Shown here one piece after another: positions 11,711-20,870 of a DNA stretch of 64,000 bases. The stretch is from Anthonomus grandis grandis (lineage: Eukaryota; Arthropoda; Insecta; Coleoptera; Curculionidae). Location: contig NC_065551.1 in NCBI RefSeq assembly GCF_022605725.1, positions 17,360,001-17,424,000 of the forward strand. The letters run 5' to 3'. Position numbers and translations under genes: made by a program. A model generated the notes under the pieces. That model saw nothing but the letters and a program-made list of their open reading frames with translations. It had not been told where the DNA came from and ran no database searches. Position 1 is the stretch's first letter. The number at the start of each line of letters is the position of its first letter.

Positions 11711-14700
11711 CTAGTCGTTGTTATCAAAGGAATAAGGTTTCTTACGCGGTCTTTTTAAATTATTCATGTGAATCTTTTTATCAAGTTCTGTGGAAACCGT
11801 TTTTTGAACATTATCAGTAGTTTTAAGAATTGTCGGTTTTTTAAAAACATTAGCGGTTTTTTGTCTTATGTGTTTTCTCACATATGCTTGCTGATCAGGT
11901 GCAAATATTTCAGGGTCGTCACGATTTTTATTGCGGGTTTCAATTACAGTTTCTTTATTATGATGTAATTTTTCGTTTATTTGGGAATAGAGCAATTTAA
12001 CTTTTTCTTTATGCGAATTGACATAATCGTTAATCAATAGTTGATCAAGTTTTATATCAAAAGGACTATTTTCCGTAATATGGCCATTAACTATATCAAT
12101 TGGTTTAAATTTTGTAGATGAGTGGATTGTATGATTATATGCGAGAACAGAGTAAATCATTTTTTTATTAGTGGGTGTCTTTAAAAATCCAGTGGTATTT
12201 AGAATTCGAATATGCTCTAAAATAGTTGAATGAAATCTTTCTATCATACCATTTGAATCAGGATGATTTGGACAAATGAAATGGATTTTAATTTTGTGTA
12301 TATCAAGTAATTCTGAAATTAATGAATTTTTGAATTCGGTTCCATTATCGGTAATTATTTGTTTCGGTACAGAATGGTGGGAAAAGAAATTTAATAAACA
12401 ATCAGCTACTTCAATAGATTCGGCTGTAGAAATTGGGTAAGCTTGCGCATATTTTGAAAAAGAATCAATTATAGTTAAATACTTGTTTTTTTCAACAGTA
12501 AAAACATCAATGTGGAGAATTTCAAATGGTCGATTAGCTGTCGGTGTAACATTCATTTTTACTTTGACTGGATGGCGTTCATATTTACATTGTTGACAGA
12601 TTTCACAATCATTTATAAAAGTTTGTACAGAATGTTTTAAATCAAGCCAATAGTATTTTTCTTTAATCCTTCTTTCAGTTTCATCTATTCCTCGATGGTT
12701 TGTTTTTGATTCATGATAATTTTTTATAATTTCTTTTATATCGTCTTTGTGTGTGACATCTATTAATTTAGTTAAACAACGCTTTAATTTTAAAGATGGC
12801 CATTTAAATGTTTTTCTGATGACTTCACAAAAAGGTTCAAAAAACTCAGGATTTTCGAAATATAAGTGATATTGTAAGCCTGGCTTTACATAATCTTTTA
12901 TAAAATTTATTATATCATTATCGAAATTATTTTGGGATATTTGTAAATTAATTCGTTTCTTTTTTTCAAACAAAATTTTAATTTTGGGAATTGCCGGGGA
13001 ATGTAAAACAACAGATATTATTATTTGGTTTAACCCGTAATTAACTGGTGTCTCAACGATCGGTATACCTACAATAGGATTTTGTTCAGCATTGGTATGA
13101 ACAGTGTCGTCATTTGCGTTATCGTCATTAGGAATATCAGGTTGCACTATATCGTCTGTGTTTTCGACGGGAAGATTTTCAGTGCCTTCGTTTGTTTGGG
13201 GGCATTGATCTGTAGGGTCATGTTGCACAATCATTGAAATATTGTCTTGGTCAGGGTTTTCATTTTCTGGGTTTAAATTTTCGGAATTTTGAAGAGACTG
13301 ATTAAATGCCTCAATATATTTACTTAAATTAAAATTTGTATCCGTATCATTGGTGTGGATTTCTACACGTGAAAGGGCGGCGGCATTTGTATTTAGTTTA
13401 CCCTTTTTATAATAAATCGTATAATTATATTCATCTAATTTAATTCGCCAACGTAGTAATTTTGATGAAGGATCCTTTAGTGAGAATAACCATTGTAAAG
13501 GTTTATGATCCGTAATTATGTTGAATTTTCGTCCGTAGAGATAAGGCCTAAAGTACTTCGTAGCCCAGACAATACAGAGAAGTTCTTTTTCTATGGTTGA
13601 ATAATTGACCTCACTATCATTTAAAGTACGTGATGCATATGCGATTGGTAGGTCATTACCAATTGGTCCTTGAGAAAGCACAGCACCTAGTGCTATATTG
13701 CTTGCGTCCGTTGTTAAATTAAAGGGTTTGTTAAAATTTGGATATTGTAAAATAGGGTCGTTCATTAAAAGATTTTTACAGGTTTCAAAGCAATTTATAA
13801 ATTCAGCGTTATGTTCTATAGTGGCTCCTTTTTTTAAACATTTGGTTAGAGGTTTAGTCAATTTAGCGAAATTATCAATGAATTTCCTGTAATAGCCTAA
13901 TAATCCTAAAAATCCCTTAATTTGCTTAGTAGTTTTTGGAATAGGATAATTTTTAATGGCTTTAATTTTTTCGGGGTTGGGTTTGACACCTGAAGGGGTA
14001 ACAATGTGTCCTAAATATCCTACTTCTTTTTTTAAAAAATCGGTTTTATCTAGCTGTAATTTGAAATTGGTTTCACGAAGACGTTGGAAAACGGCGCGTA
14101 ATTTATCAATGTGTTCTTGTAAAGAGGTAGAGTAGACAATTATATCATCAAGGTAAACGGCACACTTTTCGTTTTGCATTCCACGAAAGACATTGTCCAT
14201 TGCGCGTTGGAAGGTCGCGGGGGCATTTTTCAGGCCAAAAGGCATACGCAGAAATTCGTAGTGCCCATTCTCACAACTGAAAGCAGTTTTCGGAATGTCC
14301 TTTTCGTTCATTGGAATTTGGTGGAAACCACTCGCTAGATCGAGGGTTGAAAAATATTGACATTTACCTAGCTTATCGAGAAGATCTGTTATATTGGGTA
14401 GAGGATACCGCATATCGATGGTAATTTCATTCAGTTTTCTGAAGTCTATTACGCATCTCCATTTTTGTTTTCCGCTAGAGTCAATTTTTTTTGGTACTAC
14501 CCAAATTGGTGAGGACCATGGGGATACACTGGGTCTTATAATATTTTGTTCCAACATCTTTTTTATTTGACGCTCAACTTCTTGTTTGTGAATAAAGGGA
14601 TATCTGTATGTTTTCGAATAAATGGGTGTTTCATCTGTGGTTTTAATTTCGTGTTTTACCTGACTTGTGAACGTAAGAGGAGTATTTTCATCATAAAAAA

Positions 14701-15523
14701 TATCAGAGTATTCTTTACATAATTTTAAAATTGCAAATTTTTCTTCTTGATTCATATGATCTGTTCTGATTAGTTTTTCCGGTTTAAAATTAGGAGATTT
14801 ATTGGTAAAATTATCGATTAAGTTAAAATCAATGGATTCTAATTCTTTTCTTTCAAAGGGTTCAACTTTTATGGGTTCGGAAAAATCTAATAGAATTTGA
14901 TCAGTAGAGCTATTTAAGATAGTGGTGAGGGCTATGCCATTCTTTGCAATAGAGAGACTTTCTGGGATTTCACAATTTCCTATTTTTTGATATGGAATAA
15001 TGATTTCACCATTTTTGATTGATGTTTTAATTTTTATAACTTGTTCGCATCGGGGTTCTACACTTATTTGATTTAGGTTTCGTTTTGTGTTTTGGAAAAG
15101 TAATTTTATTTGAGCATAAGGAGTACGTAAGTAACCATTGCCAAAATCTAAATTTGTTTTTAAAATTTCAAGATTATCTACTCCTATAAGACCATCAAAA
15201 ATGTCATGGAATTTAAATAAAAAGAATTTTAATTGTAAAGGTTCGGGTAAGTTAAAAATTCTGGATGTTGGTATAAGAGTACTAAATTTATGAGCTGACA
15301 TTTCTTTTCCACGAGATACAATAAACGGGTCTTCTATTATATCCTTTTTGTAAAATTTGTTTGCCAAGTTAGGGTTAATGAAAGATCGAGATGAACCGCT
15401 ATCAATTAAAAATTTTAAATTATGTTCTGGAAATATAATGTAGGGTAGTTTACTGGTAGTAATTAAATTAAAGCTTATTATAGGAGCTACTAAGGATTGG
15501 TCTCCTCTGGAGGCTGTTTTGTA
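11711..15523 (-). CDS. pol: Pol polyprotein: protease, RT, RNase H, integrase
   Basis: Expressed by -1 frameshifting from gag. The protease active site DSGS is at 15392-15403, upstream of the first in-frame ATG (15367). Numbering from that ATG, the RT has FSTLDLASGFHQ, PFGLKNAPATF and the catalytic YLDD at 405-408. RNase H shows TDAS, the EKEL segment and TDHKPL, but residue 663 is Ala where the family has Asp (NAAALSR). Integrase has an HHCC zinc site ending CEICQQC, then D954, D1007 and E1043 with the standard 35-residue spacing, and a basic C-terminus. The stop at 11711-11713 lies beside the env acceptor. Frame and domain order are intact. Strand transfer should be possible, while RNase H activity is doubtful. 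Confidence 0.95.
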   Translation of the reverse strand, partial: YKTASRGDQSLVAPIISFNLITTSKLPYIIFPEHNLKFLIDSGSSRSFINPNLANKFYKKDIIEDPFIVSRGKEMSAHKFSTLIPTSRIFNLPEPLQLKFFLFKFHDIFDGLIGVDNLEILKTNLDFGNGYLRTPYAQIKLLFQNTKRNLNQISVEPRCEQVIKIKTSIKNGEIIIPYQKIGNCEIPESLSIAKNGIALTTILNSSTDQILLDFSEPIKVEPFERKELESIDFNLIDNFTNKSPNFKPEKLIRTDHMNQEEKFAILKLCKEYSDIFYDENTPLTFTSQVKHEIKTTDETPIYSKTYRYPFIHKQEVERQIKKMLEQNIIRPSVSPWSSPIWVVPKKIDSSGKQKWRCVIDFRKLNEITIDMRYPLPNITDLLDKLGKCQYFSTLDLASGFHQIPMNEKDIPKTAFSCENGHYEFLRMPFGLKNAPATFQRAMDNVFRGMQNEKCAVYLDDIIVYSTSLQEHIDKLRAVFQRLRETNFKLQLDKTDFLKKEVGYLGHIVTPSGVKPNPEKIKAIKNYPIPKTTKQIKGFLGLLGYYRKFIDNFAKLTKPLTKCLKKGATIEHNAEFINCFETCKNLLMNDPILQYPNFNKPFNLTTDASNIALGAVLSQGPIGNDLPIAYASRTLNDSEVNYSTIEKELLCIVWATKYFRPYLYGRKFNIITDHKPLQWLFSLKDPSSKLLRWRIKLDEYNYTIYYKKGKLNTNAAALSRVEIHTNDTDTNFNLSKYIEAFNQSLQNSENLNPENENPDQDNISMIVQHDPTDQCPQTNEGTENLPVENTDDIVQPDIPNDDNANDDTVHTNAEQNPIVGIPIVETPVNYGLNQIIISVVLHSPAIPKIKILFEKKKRINLQISQNNFDNDIINFIKDYVKPGLQYHLYFENPEFFEPFCEVIRKTFKWPSLKLKRCLTKLIDVTHKDDIKEIIKNYHESKTNHRGIDETERRIKEKYYWLDLKHSVQTFINDCEICQQCKYERHPVKVKMNVTPTANRPFEILHIDVFTVEKNKYLTIIDSFSKYAQAYPISTAESIEVADCLLNFFSHHSVPKQIITDNGTEFKNSLISELLDIHKIKIHFICPNHPDSNGMIERFHSTILEHIRILNTTGFLKTPTNKKMIYSVLAYNHTIHSSTKFKPIDIVNGHITENSPFDIKLDQLLINDYVNSHKEKVKLLYSQINEKLHHNKETVIETRNKNRDDPEIFAPDQQAYVRKHIRQKTANVFKKPTILKTTDNVQKTVSTELDKKIHMNNLKRPRKKPYSFDNND

Positions 15524-16806
15524 AAATTTTCTAAAGTTTCGGGTTCTTGTTGATCGTCATATGCTTCATAGTGAAATTGGGAATTATTTTGATGAACCTC
15601 ATCATCAAAAGTTGTGGGTTCTTTTGAATCGCAATAATAATTATCATCATAATCATCATAATATTGATTAGTCTCAGTATTATATAATTCTTCTGATACA
15701 AAATTACGAGGGCCTGAGGGCACAAAGTGATTTTGTCTAGTTTGGAAGTTTCGTTGTGATTGATTAGGGTTATAAGTTTGCATAGATTGATTATTTCTGG
15801 AATTATGGGAGAATTGTCTAGAAGTTATGCTCATAGGCGTCGGTCGAGGAAGATCTTTTTCTCTCATTTGATTTGGCCTAAAAACGTTTCGATTTTGGGG
15901 TGGTCTACCAAAAACTTGCGAGTTTGTTGGCAGAGGACGTTGAGGTAAAATTCTAGGGCGTATAGGAACTGGTTGAGATGGAAAAACATGTTGTCTCATA
16001 AATAGATCATGGGGTGTACTTGAGTTAAAATTATTATGATTATTTAAATTTGGTTGGATGTAGTTGGGTTGTTGTATAGATTTATTAAAACTTTGATTAT
16101 ACTGAGGTTTATTAATTTTATTATTATTCTGAAAGTATAAGCTATTGTTTTCTTGATTTACAAATTGAGAAGCTTCGGCTAGGGTTCTTGGCCGCATACA
16201 CCGAATATTTGTCCCTAAAGGCTCTTTAAGACCTGATACAAAGGTTTTAAGTGCTAATTCTGAGTACATTGTACGTTTTAAATTTTTAGCAACATCTGTA
16301 ATTTCATGACTATCAATATATGAACAAAGTAAATTCAATAAATGCAGTACCTTATTATAAAACTGATTGGGATTTTCATTTGAATTTTGCCTAAGCATAA
16401 CAAGGTCGCGATTGAGGCAAGCCTCATCTCTTTGATCAGCAAAATTTCTTTCAAGAGTTAGTTTAAGATCATTCCAAGTACTTACATTTTGAATATTTAC
16501 CACAATTTTAGCATTTCCAATTAATTTACCTATTAAGCAATTAAGTAAATAAACATTTTCAAATTTATTAGGATCCGTTTGATCATAAAAGTGCTTAATT
16601 AAAGTTTCACAGTTTACGAGATATCGGTTAAGATCATTAGGGTTCCCATCAAAATTCGGGACACAATTTAAATATTCCGGTTTAAAAGTGGGCATCCTAG
16701 TATTTAAATGTAAATTTTCTAAATTTAAATTATTATCTAATGGTGAGTCAACTGAAGAGATTTTAAGATTATTCAATACAACGCTTAATTCATCTATATT
16801 GGACAT
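15490..16806 (-). CDS. gag: Gag structural polyprotein
   Basis: 438 residues, starting at the first ATG downstream of the leader and ending with TAG at 15490-15492. Gag forms the capsid-like particle that packages element RNA. The N-terminal half resembles a Gypsy-group capsid region: it has a PNFDGNPNDLNRYLVNCETL segment near residues 50-70 and a helical body to about residue 220. The C-terminal half is low complexity, rich in Asn, Gln, Pro and Arg, then acidic and Tyr/Asp-rich near the end. No CCHC zinc knuckle is present, which is normal for errantiviruses; the Arg/Asn-rich part probably binds RNA. Pol overlaps its end in the -1 frame. Confidence 0.9.
   Translation of the reverse strand: MSNIDELSVVLNNLKISSVDSPLDNNLNLENLHLNTRMPTFKPEYLNCVPNFDGNPNDLNRYLVNCETLIKHFYDQTDPNKFENVYLLNCLIGKLIGNAKIVVNIQNVSTWNDLKLTLERNFADQRDEACLNRDLVMLRQNSNENPNQFYNKVLHLLNLLCSYIDSHEITDVAKNLKRTMYSELALKTFVSGLKEPLGTNIRCMRPRTLAEASQFVNQENNSLYFQNNNKINKPQYNQSFNKSIQQPNYIQPNLNNHNNFNSSTPHDLFMRQHVFPSQPVPIRPRILPQRPLPTNSQVFGRPPQNRNVFRPNQMREKDLPRPTPMSITSRQFSHNSRNNQSMQTYNPNQSQRNFQTRQNHFVPSGPRNFVSEELYNTETNQYYDDYDDNYYCDSKEPTTFDDEVHQNNSQFHYEAYDDQQEPETLENFTKQPPEETNP
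15523..15529 (-). promoter_or_regulatory. -1 frameshift slippery heptamer at gag/pol junction
   Basis: In element orientation the heptamer is A AAT TTT in gag phase, fitting X XXY YYZ. The -1 frame from this point runs open through the protease motif (DSGS at 15392-15403) into the rest of pol. The gag stop lies about 30 nt downstream. No stimulatory stem-loop was verified. Confidence 0.75.
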
Positions 16807-16826
16807 TAACTTAATGAGCTGTACTT

Positions 16827-16845
16827 ACATAAAGGCGATGGTCAT
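16827..16845 (-). promoter_or_regulatory. Six-codon upstream ORF overlapping the env splice donor
   Basis: In element orientation an ATG at 16845-16843 opens a six-codon frame that ends in a TAA lying within the sequence GTAAGT (16828-16823), a strong 5' splice site. In unspliced RNA the upstream ORF terminates about 20 nt before the gag ATG (16806). If the donor is used, the stop is removed and 17 nt of coding leader (16845-16829) is passed to the downstream exon. The donor is an inference from its consensus match and the reading-frame fit. Confidence 0.7.
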
Positions 16846-17057
16846 TTCTATAAGGGACAGTCTAATATTCTGCCTCCTTGCGTAATTAGATGATTTGTAT
16901 CTAATCACCGATGAATCTCCAATAGTGGTCTTCTTGTTTCAGCAATTTTCGATAAATTCACTGCAGATACCTCCACCGAATTTTCATCAAGTTTCGTATA
17001 GTCCGATTAATCGTTAAAACGAACGTTCGATACACTAACCGATCTAACTCCGGACTA
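16846..17057 (-). promoter_or_regulatory. 5' leader of the LTR element
   Basis: About 210 bp between the primer site and the first upstream ATG. It is transcribed untranslated leader and is expected to hold packaging signals, but none can be identified by eye. Confidence 0.6.
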
Positions 17058-17074
17058 TCCTACCGACTGCGCCA
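17058..17074 (-). promoter_or_regulatory. Primer binding site for tRNA-Ser
   Basis: The + strand reads TCCTACCGACTGCGCCA, which matches the 3' end of an insect tRNA-Ser including CCA. The - strand is therefore complementary to that tRNA. Minus-strand synthesis primed by tRNA-Ser is known for the 17.6/297 branch of errantiviruses. The site abuts the 5' LTR with a one-base overlap. Confidence 0.85.
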
Positions 17075-17277
17075 TTTAACTATCTTAACAACCAAAACGC
17101 CTTTTTAAAAAATATTATTTTATTTGAAAATTAATTAATACAAATTACATGCTAATTGTCTTAGCAACTTCAATTGACTAACTCGATAATAAACAATGAA
17201 ACAGTTTTGTTGTAATAAAATGCAGGGTCAGCAGCTAGTGGCTTCCATGGTTGTACAGGGTGGCTCGTCACATAACT
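17074..17277 (-). repeat. 5' LTR
   Basis: 204 bp, identical by eye to 9773-9976. It should contain the promoter and R region, but no clear TATA box was identified. Its inner end shares one base with the adjacent tRNA primer site. Confidence 0.95.
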
Positions 17278-17281
17278 CGTT
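17278..17281. repeat. Target site duplication (right)
   Basis: CGTT follows the outer end of the right LTR and matches 9769-9772. Joining the outer flanks through one copy gives a continuous mariner 3' region. Confidence 0.85.
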
Positions 17282-17479
17282 GCACCATCCAATTTTTTGT
17301 AGGTTAGAATAGTGTGCTTAGTTTTCTCCCGTTAAGCGTTTTTACTCTTTTTTATTGAAGTTGTCGCCGTTTGTAAGTTTTCTCTAAAATTGTCTTTCAA
17401 ATAAATCCATCTTTTAACTAGTGAAAGAGTCGTTTCATTGCGTGTACTCTCCCACAATGGCCGCCTCGACTTTCGTGAC

Positions 17480-18200
17480 AGACTCTTATTCGTTTTGAGA
17501 AATTTTCAATTACATTTTCACATAATTGCGGCCCAATTTCGCTAATAATACGTCTAATTTCGTTTTTCAACAGCATGATTTTGCGGGCCAGTTCTGGTCT
17601 CCATTCCGTGAAATGACACGACCGGGAAACTTTCTTTGCAACAATTGAATTGCTTCACGTGTAGTGTGACATGTCGCACCATCCTGTTGGTACCACATAC
17701 CGCCCGTACCCATACCAATCAATTGAGGCCATAAAAACTCAGTGAGCATATTACGATAGCGTTCGCTGTTCACGGTAACTGCGTTTTCAGCCTCCTCCTC
17801 TAAGAAGTACGGTCCAATTACTCCACCTGTCCAAAGTCCGCTCCAAACAGTGACTCTTAATGGATGCATTTTCTTCTCATGAATGACTCCAGGATTTTCT
17901 TCGCCCCAAATTCGGCAATTTTGTTTATTAACAAAGCCATTAACGTGAAAGTGTGCCTCATCGGTAAACAAAATTTTCTTCGAAAAATCGACATCCATTT
18001 GTTGTTTTTGCAATACACAAAAAGAAAATGTACGGCGCGTCGCATAGTCCACTGGCTTTAATTCTTGGGTCAATTAAATCTTATAGGCATGTAAATGAAG
18101 ATCTTTTGTTAGAATTCGGTGGGTAGTGCTCTTCGAAATGTGCAACCGCTGTGCACGATGACGGATAGATGTTCCCGGATTCTCGCCAACATTTTCCGGT
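17480..18200 (-). pseudogene. Mariner-superfamily transposase, internally deleted
   Basis: The - strand frame carries a helix-turn-helix segment (ENPGTSIRHRAQRLHISKS, about 18110-18175), interrupted near 18075 by a stop. The DDE core follows in an open block (17567-18073): ILFTDEAHFHVNGFVNKQNC contains the first Asp, and WYQQDGATCHT the second. The expected third-Asp segment (PDL..LDYFLWG) is missing. The frame jumps from WPAKS directly into a C-terminal NEIRRIISEIGPQLCENVI-like tail (about 17480-17560), showing an internal deletion. The product would lack the third catalytic residue, so it is inactive. Confidence 0.8.
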
Positions 18201-18429
18201 CTACGTCACTGCAAGTGAGCTGAGACAAACAGTGTACTTTGTTTTTCTCTCCCCGTCATTGCTTTACCATTTACCGTCTCTTATTAATTTCCTTATGTTT
18301 TTAACACTGGTAGCTTTACAGTACCATTGACATCTGTGATCTTTCAATCATTAACTTTTCATTGCTCGACCAAAAAATACAAAATACGCGGAACTCACCA
18401 GCTCCGCCATTTTTATCATTCACCTAAGA

Positions 18430-18860
18430 CAGTGTTACTCAAACTTTTTTCGTGACGGAACCCTTTTAAAAAACTAAATTTTTAACGGAACCTTAAACTC
18501 TAAACTAAAAGCAAAAGCAGTTATATGTGAATTGTTTATTAATAATCATACAAAAAAGGATAGATACAGTAAGTAGTGAGTTAGTAAGCAAATGATAATA
18601 CTAAGTTAATTTATTGCGAGGCATGTAATTGTTTTTTATTCCTCCTCAACTGGGTAATGTCAGGCTTAATAGAAGAAAGTTGAATTCTCATGTCTGGTTC
18701 GGCATCCAGTCTATTGCGGTATTTTGTTTTTGTAACTGTATATGCTGAAAATCCAGTTTCACACAAATACGTTGTTGGGAACGACAGAAGAACATTCAAA
18801 GCCTCTGTGGCAAGTGGCTGACCCAAGAGTTACAGTAAGTTGTGCAGCAATGTAGTTGAT
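18430..18860 (-). mobile_element. hAT transposon end with transposase C-terminus
   Basis: The sequence from 18430 (CAGTGTTACTCAAACTTTTT) is a typical hAT terminal repeat. Inside it, 18611-18826 on the - strand encodes a C-terminal hAT dimerisation domain: the LSFPTTYLCETGFSAYTVTK segment and KYRNRL match ZBED/SCAND3-like hAT transposases. The upstream part of the transposase and the second terminus are not seen, so this is a truncated copy. It directly abuts the mariner-superfamily element. Confidence 0.8.
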
Positions 18861-19555
18861 TGGTGTACCTCCATGATCTTAAATTTAATTAATGAAAGAC
18901 AAAAGTATTAGTCCCTCTAAAGAAAAGTCTACAATGTTAGTGTTATTGCTAGTTAGTTTAAATCTATAAACCCACATTGGTGAGTTAGTTCCTTATTTAT
19001 TTAATACCTACAGTCTCAAATCGTTTTCTTTTTTTCTCATGTCAAATTGCAGTGAGTCTTGATGAAGAGTGCAATAATACTCGAAAGCTAGACGATGCAC
19101 TAAAGGATTCCACATAACCTAAGCCTATTTATTTTTGACTACTTATTACTTTGACTGCGACCACAAAATCAATCCCAATAGTCATTTATAAGTGTAATTT
19201 GATTTGATACAAGACCTTCATTAATATTTGATGACATTAAATGTTCAGCGTGTAAACATATTATCCATTGATTGTTATTTCCGTGTTTTCCGCATTTTTG
19301 TCCTCTCGTACATTTTTGAATAACGACCTGGGCTTTTTGACTAAAAATTCGGTGGCGCTCATTAATGTTTTAAATCTTCTAGTTTTGTTTAATTTAATTT
19401 CAGATTAACTGATAAAATTTTGGATGTAACAAACCCACCCCTGACTAGAGTTGCACATACCGATACCCCTAACCCAATGAGAAAGAAAACATTGCATCAG
19501 ATATACAAACGGTGGCTAATTGAATGAATTTAGATTGAATTGAGTTCCCTGAATT
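18861..19555. other. Unassigned; contains a hammerhead-like core
   Basis: Mostly unrecognised. The segment 19058-19087 has TTGATGA, then GAGT and ACTC able to pair, then GAAA. That is the layout of a hammerhead ribozyme core with the essential first C replaced by T. It might be a relic of a Penelope-like or other ribozyme-bearing retroelement. No protein similarity was recognised around it. Confidence 0.35.
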
Positions 19556-19559
19556 TGGG

Positions 19560-20870
19560 ATAACGTAACATTGGTACGAAATGTAACGGACTGCAGATTT
19601 AATTCATGATTACATAAAAAATTTCTTTTATCCATTGATTCAAAATAATGCCGTTTTCTTGGTAATATCGTGTGTGGATGGCCATAAGTTGCGCTAAACG
19701 CACAATCTTGGCTTACTTTGGAATGATCTTAAAATTGAACCAGCTGCGTTGTTTCCAAATGGAACTGGGATTCGATAAGCATGTCATGTTTCTATGTTTA
19801 GACCGTTAAAACTAGAATTGAAAAAAACCATTCGAAAGTTCTATCAGAATAATTCAGAAGATGTTCTTAATAAATGTTCCTTTGCTCCGCCTTTAGATAA
19901 AGTGTTTAGGCATATTGTAAACCCAGAAACTTTGCAAAACGGATTTCTGAGAAATGGACAGAACGTGAGGTCTCTTTCCATTTAGCCCAGATGCAATTGA
20001 CTTTAGAATATATTTGGGCAAAAAGTTCCGGGTAAGAATTATTTGGAGCTGTCGAAAATTTGAATTTTTTAATCCCGGTAACTTTTTAGGAAACAAAATC
20101 AGCTGTTGTTGATCAAAAAACCTTTACAAGTATTCTGGGAGAGAATTTAATTATCAAATTTAAAGCCATTATTCAAGTTCTTGCAGCAGAACACGTTAGG
20201 GAAGAATTTATTATTTTTTATAGAAGCGACATTGGACATCAAAACAGTTGATGACATGGCTTTGGATCTTGAACGACTAAAATAATATTATTCAAATGGA
20301 AAACTCAGATTCTGGTATGATGCCACTGATACAAATAGAACGTTTTAAAAATTAACTATAAATGAAAATAACAAATTGTAATTCTAGAAGACAGAGTTCT
20401 TAAAAAAACTGTTTCAACTAACATGCTAGAGACAATAAGTTTACTAGTACCCGTAAAGCTTGTAATATAAGTACTTATTTAGAAGTACCATATAAGCCAG
20501 AAAGAAAAATTAAATGTGAAACAGAGTGGGTTTCATTTGCCATAACATCTAGGACTTATCAAGAAAGTACTGAAAAAAAACAAGCTTTGGCATTGGAAAG
20601 AGGAAAGGAAAAACTAGAAAGGAAATAAAAAAGAAAAGACGCCGTGGCAAAATTAGCTAAAAAAAATTTGAATCTGAAAATGCATGTCTTAAGTGTAAAG
20701 TTGGTGTTTTGAAGAACAACTATTTAATTTATGATACCTGCAAGCAAAAGATTCGTTGCCGCTGTATTCCGAAATCTCACCAAATGATAATTCTTCTAGT
20801 GGGTGAAGATGATTTATTTGTATGCCATAATCTATTCCTTGTGATCTGGTAAATATCTGACAAAGTCCTG
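19560..20870 (+). pseudogene. Pogo/Tigger-type DDE transposase C-terminal fossil
   Basis: The frame around 19660-19780 reads FLVISCVDGHKLR then a segment ending PAALFPNGTGIR, resembling the second-Asp region of pogo transposases (VDGHKSH). The open block 19794-19985 (FRPLKLELKKTIRKFYQNN, later FAPPLDKVFRHIVN) matches the conserved F.PLK..W segment and the C-terminal helix. It is followed, after a frameshift, by a YPFSPDAID-like stretch. Further on (20590-20850) come a basic helix and a Cys-rich segment (CLKCKVG, DTCKQKIRCRCIPKSHQ) like the zinc finger of insect pogo relatives. Many stops and shifts; N-terminus and inverted repeats not found. Confidence 0.7.

Larger units (their letters stand above)
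9773..17277 (-). mobile_element. Errantivirus-like Gypsy-group LTR retrotransposon, structurally complete
   Basis: A 7505 bp element on the - strand with two 204 bp LTRs that I found identical base for base. It has a 4 bp CGTT duplication on both sides (9769-9772 and 17278-17281), a tRNA-Ser primer site, a polypurine tract, and gag, pol and env frames free of internal stops. LTRs begin AGTTA in element orientation, as in the gypsy/17.6/297 group. Gag lacks a CCHC knuckle and env is of the baculovirus-F type, both usual in insect errantiviruses. It sits inside an older mariner-superfamily transposon. Identical LTRs imply recent insertion. The apparent loss of an RNase H Asp is the one visible defect. 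Confidence 0.95.
9533..18429 (-). mobile_element. Mariner-superfamily element split by an LTR retrotransposon
   Basis: The left end reads GGGTGTCCCAATAAGAGCGC just inside a TATA (9531-9540). The transposase lies at the other side on the - strand (about 17480-18400). Removing the LTR element (9773-17277 plus one CGTT copy) rejoins about 1.4 kb, a typical length. The right terminus is not visible: a hAT end begins at 18430, so the 5' end is either lost or displaced. The order, transposase C-terminus toward the left end, is consistent with one element oriented on the - strand. Confidence 0.65.
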
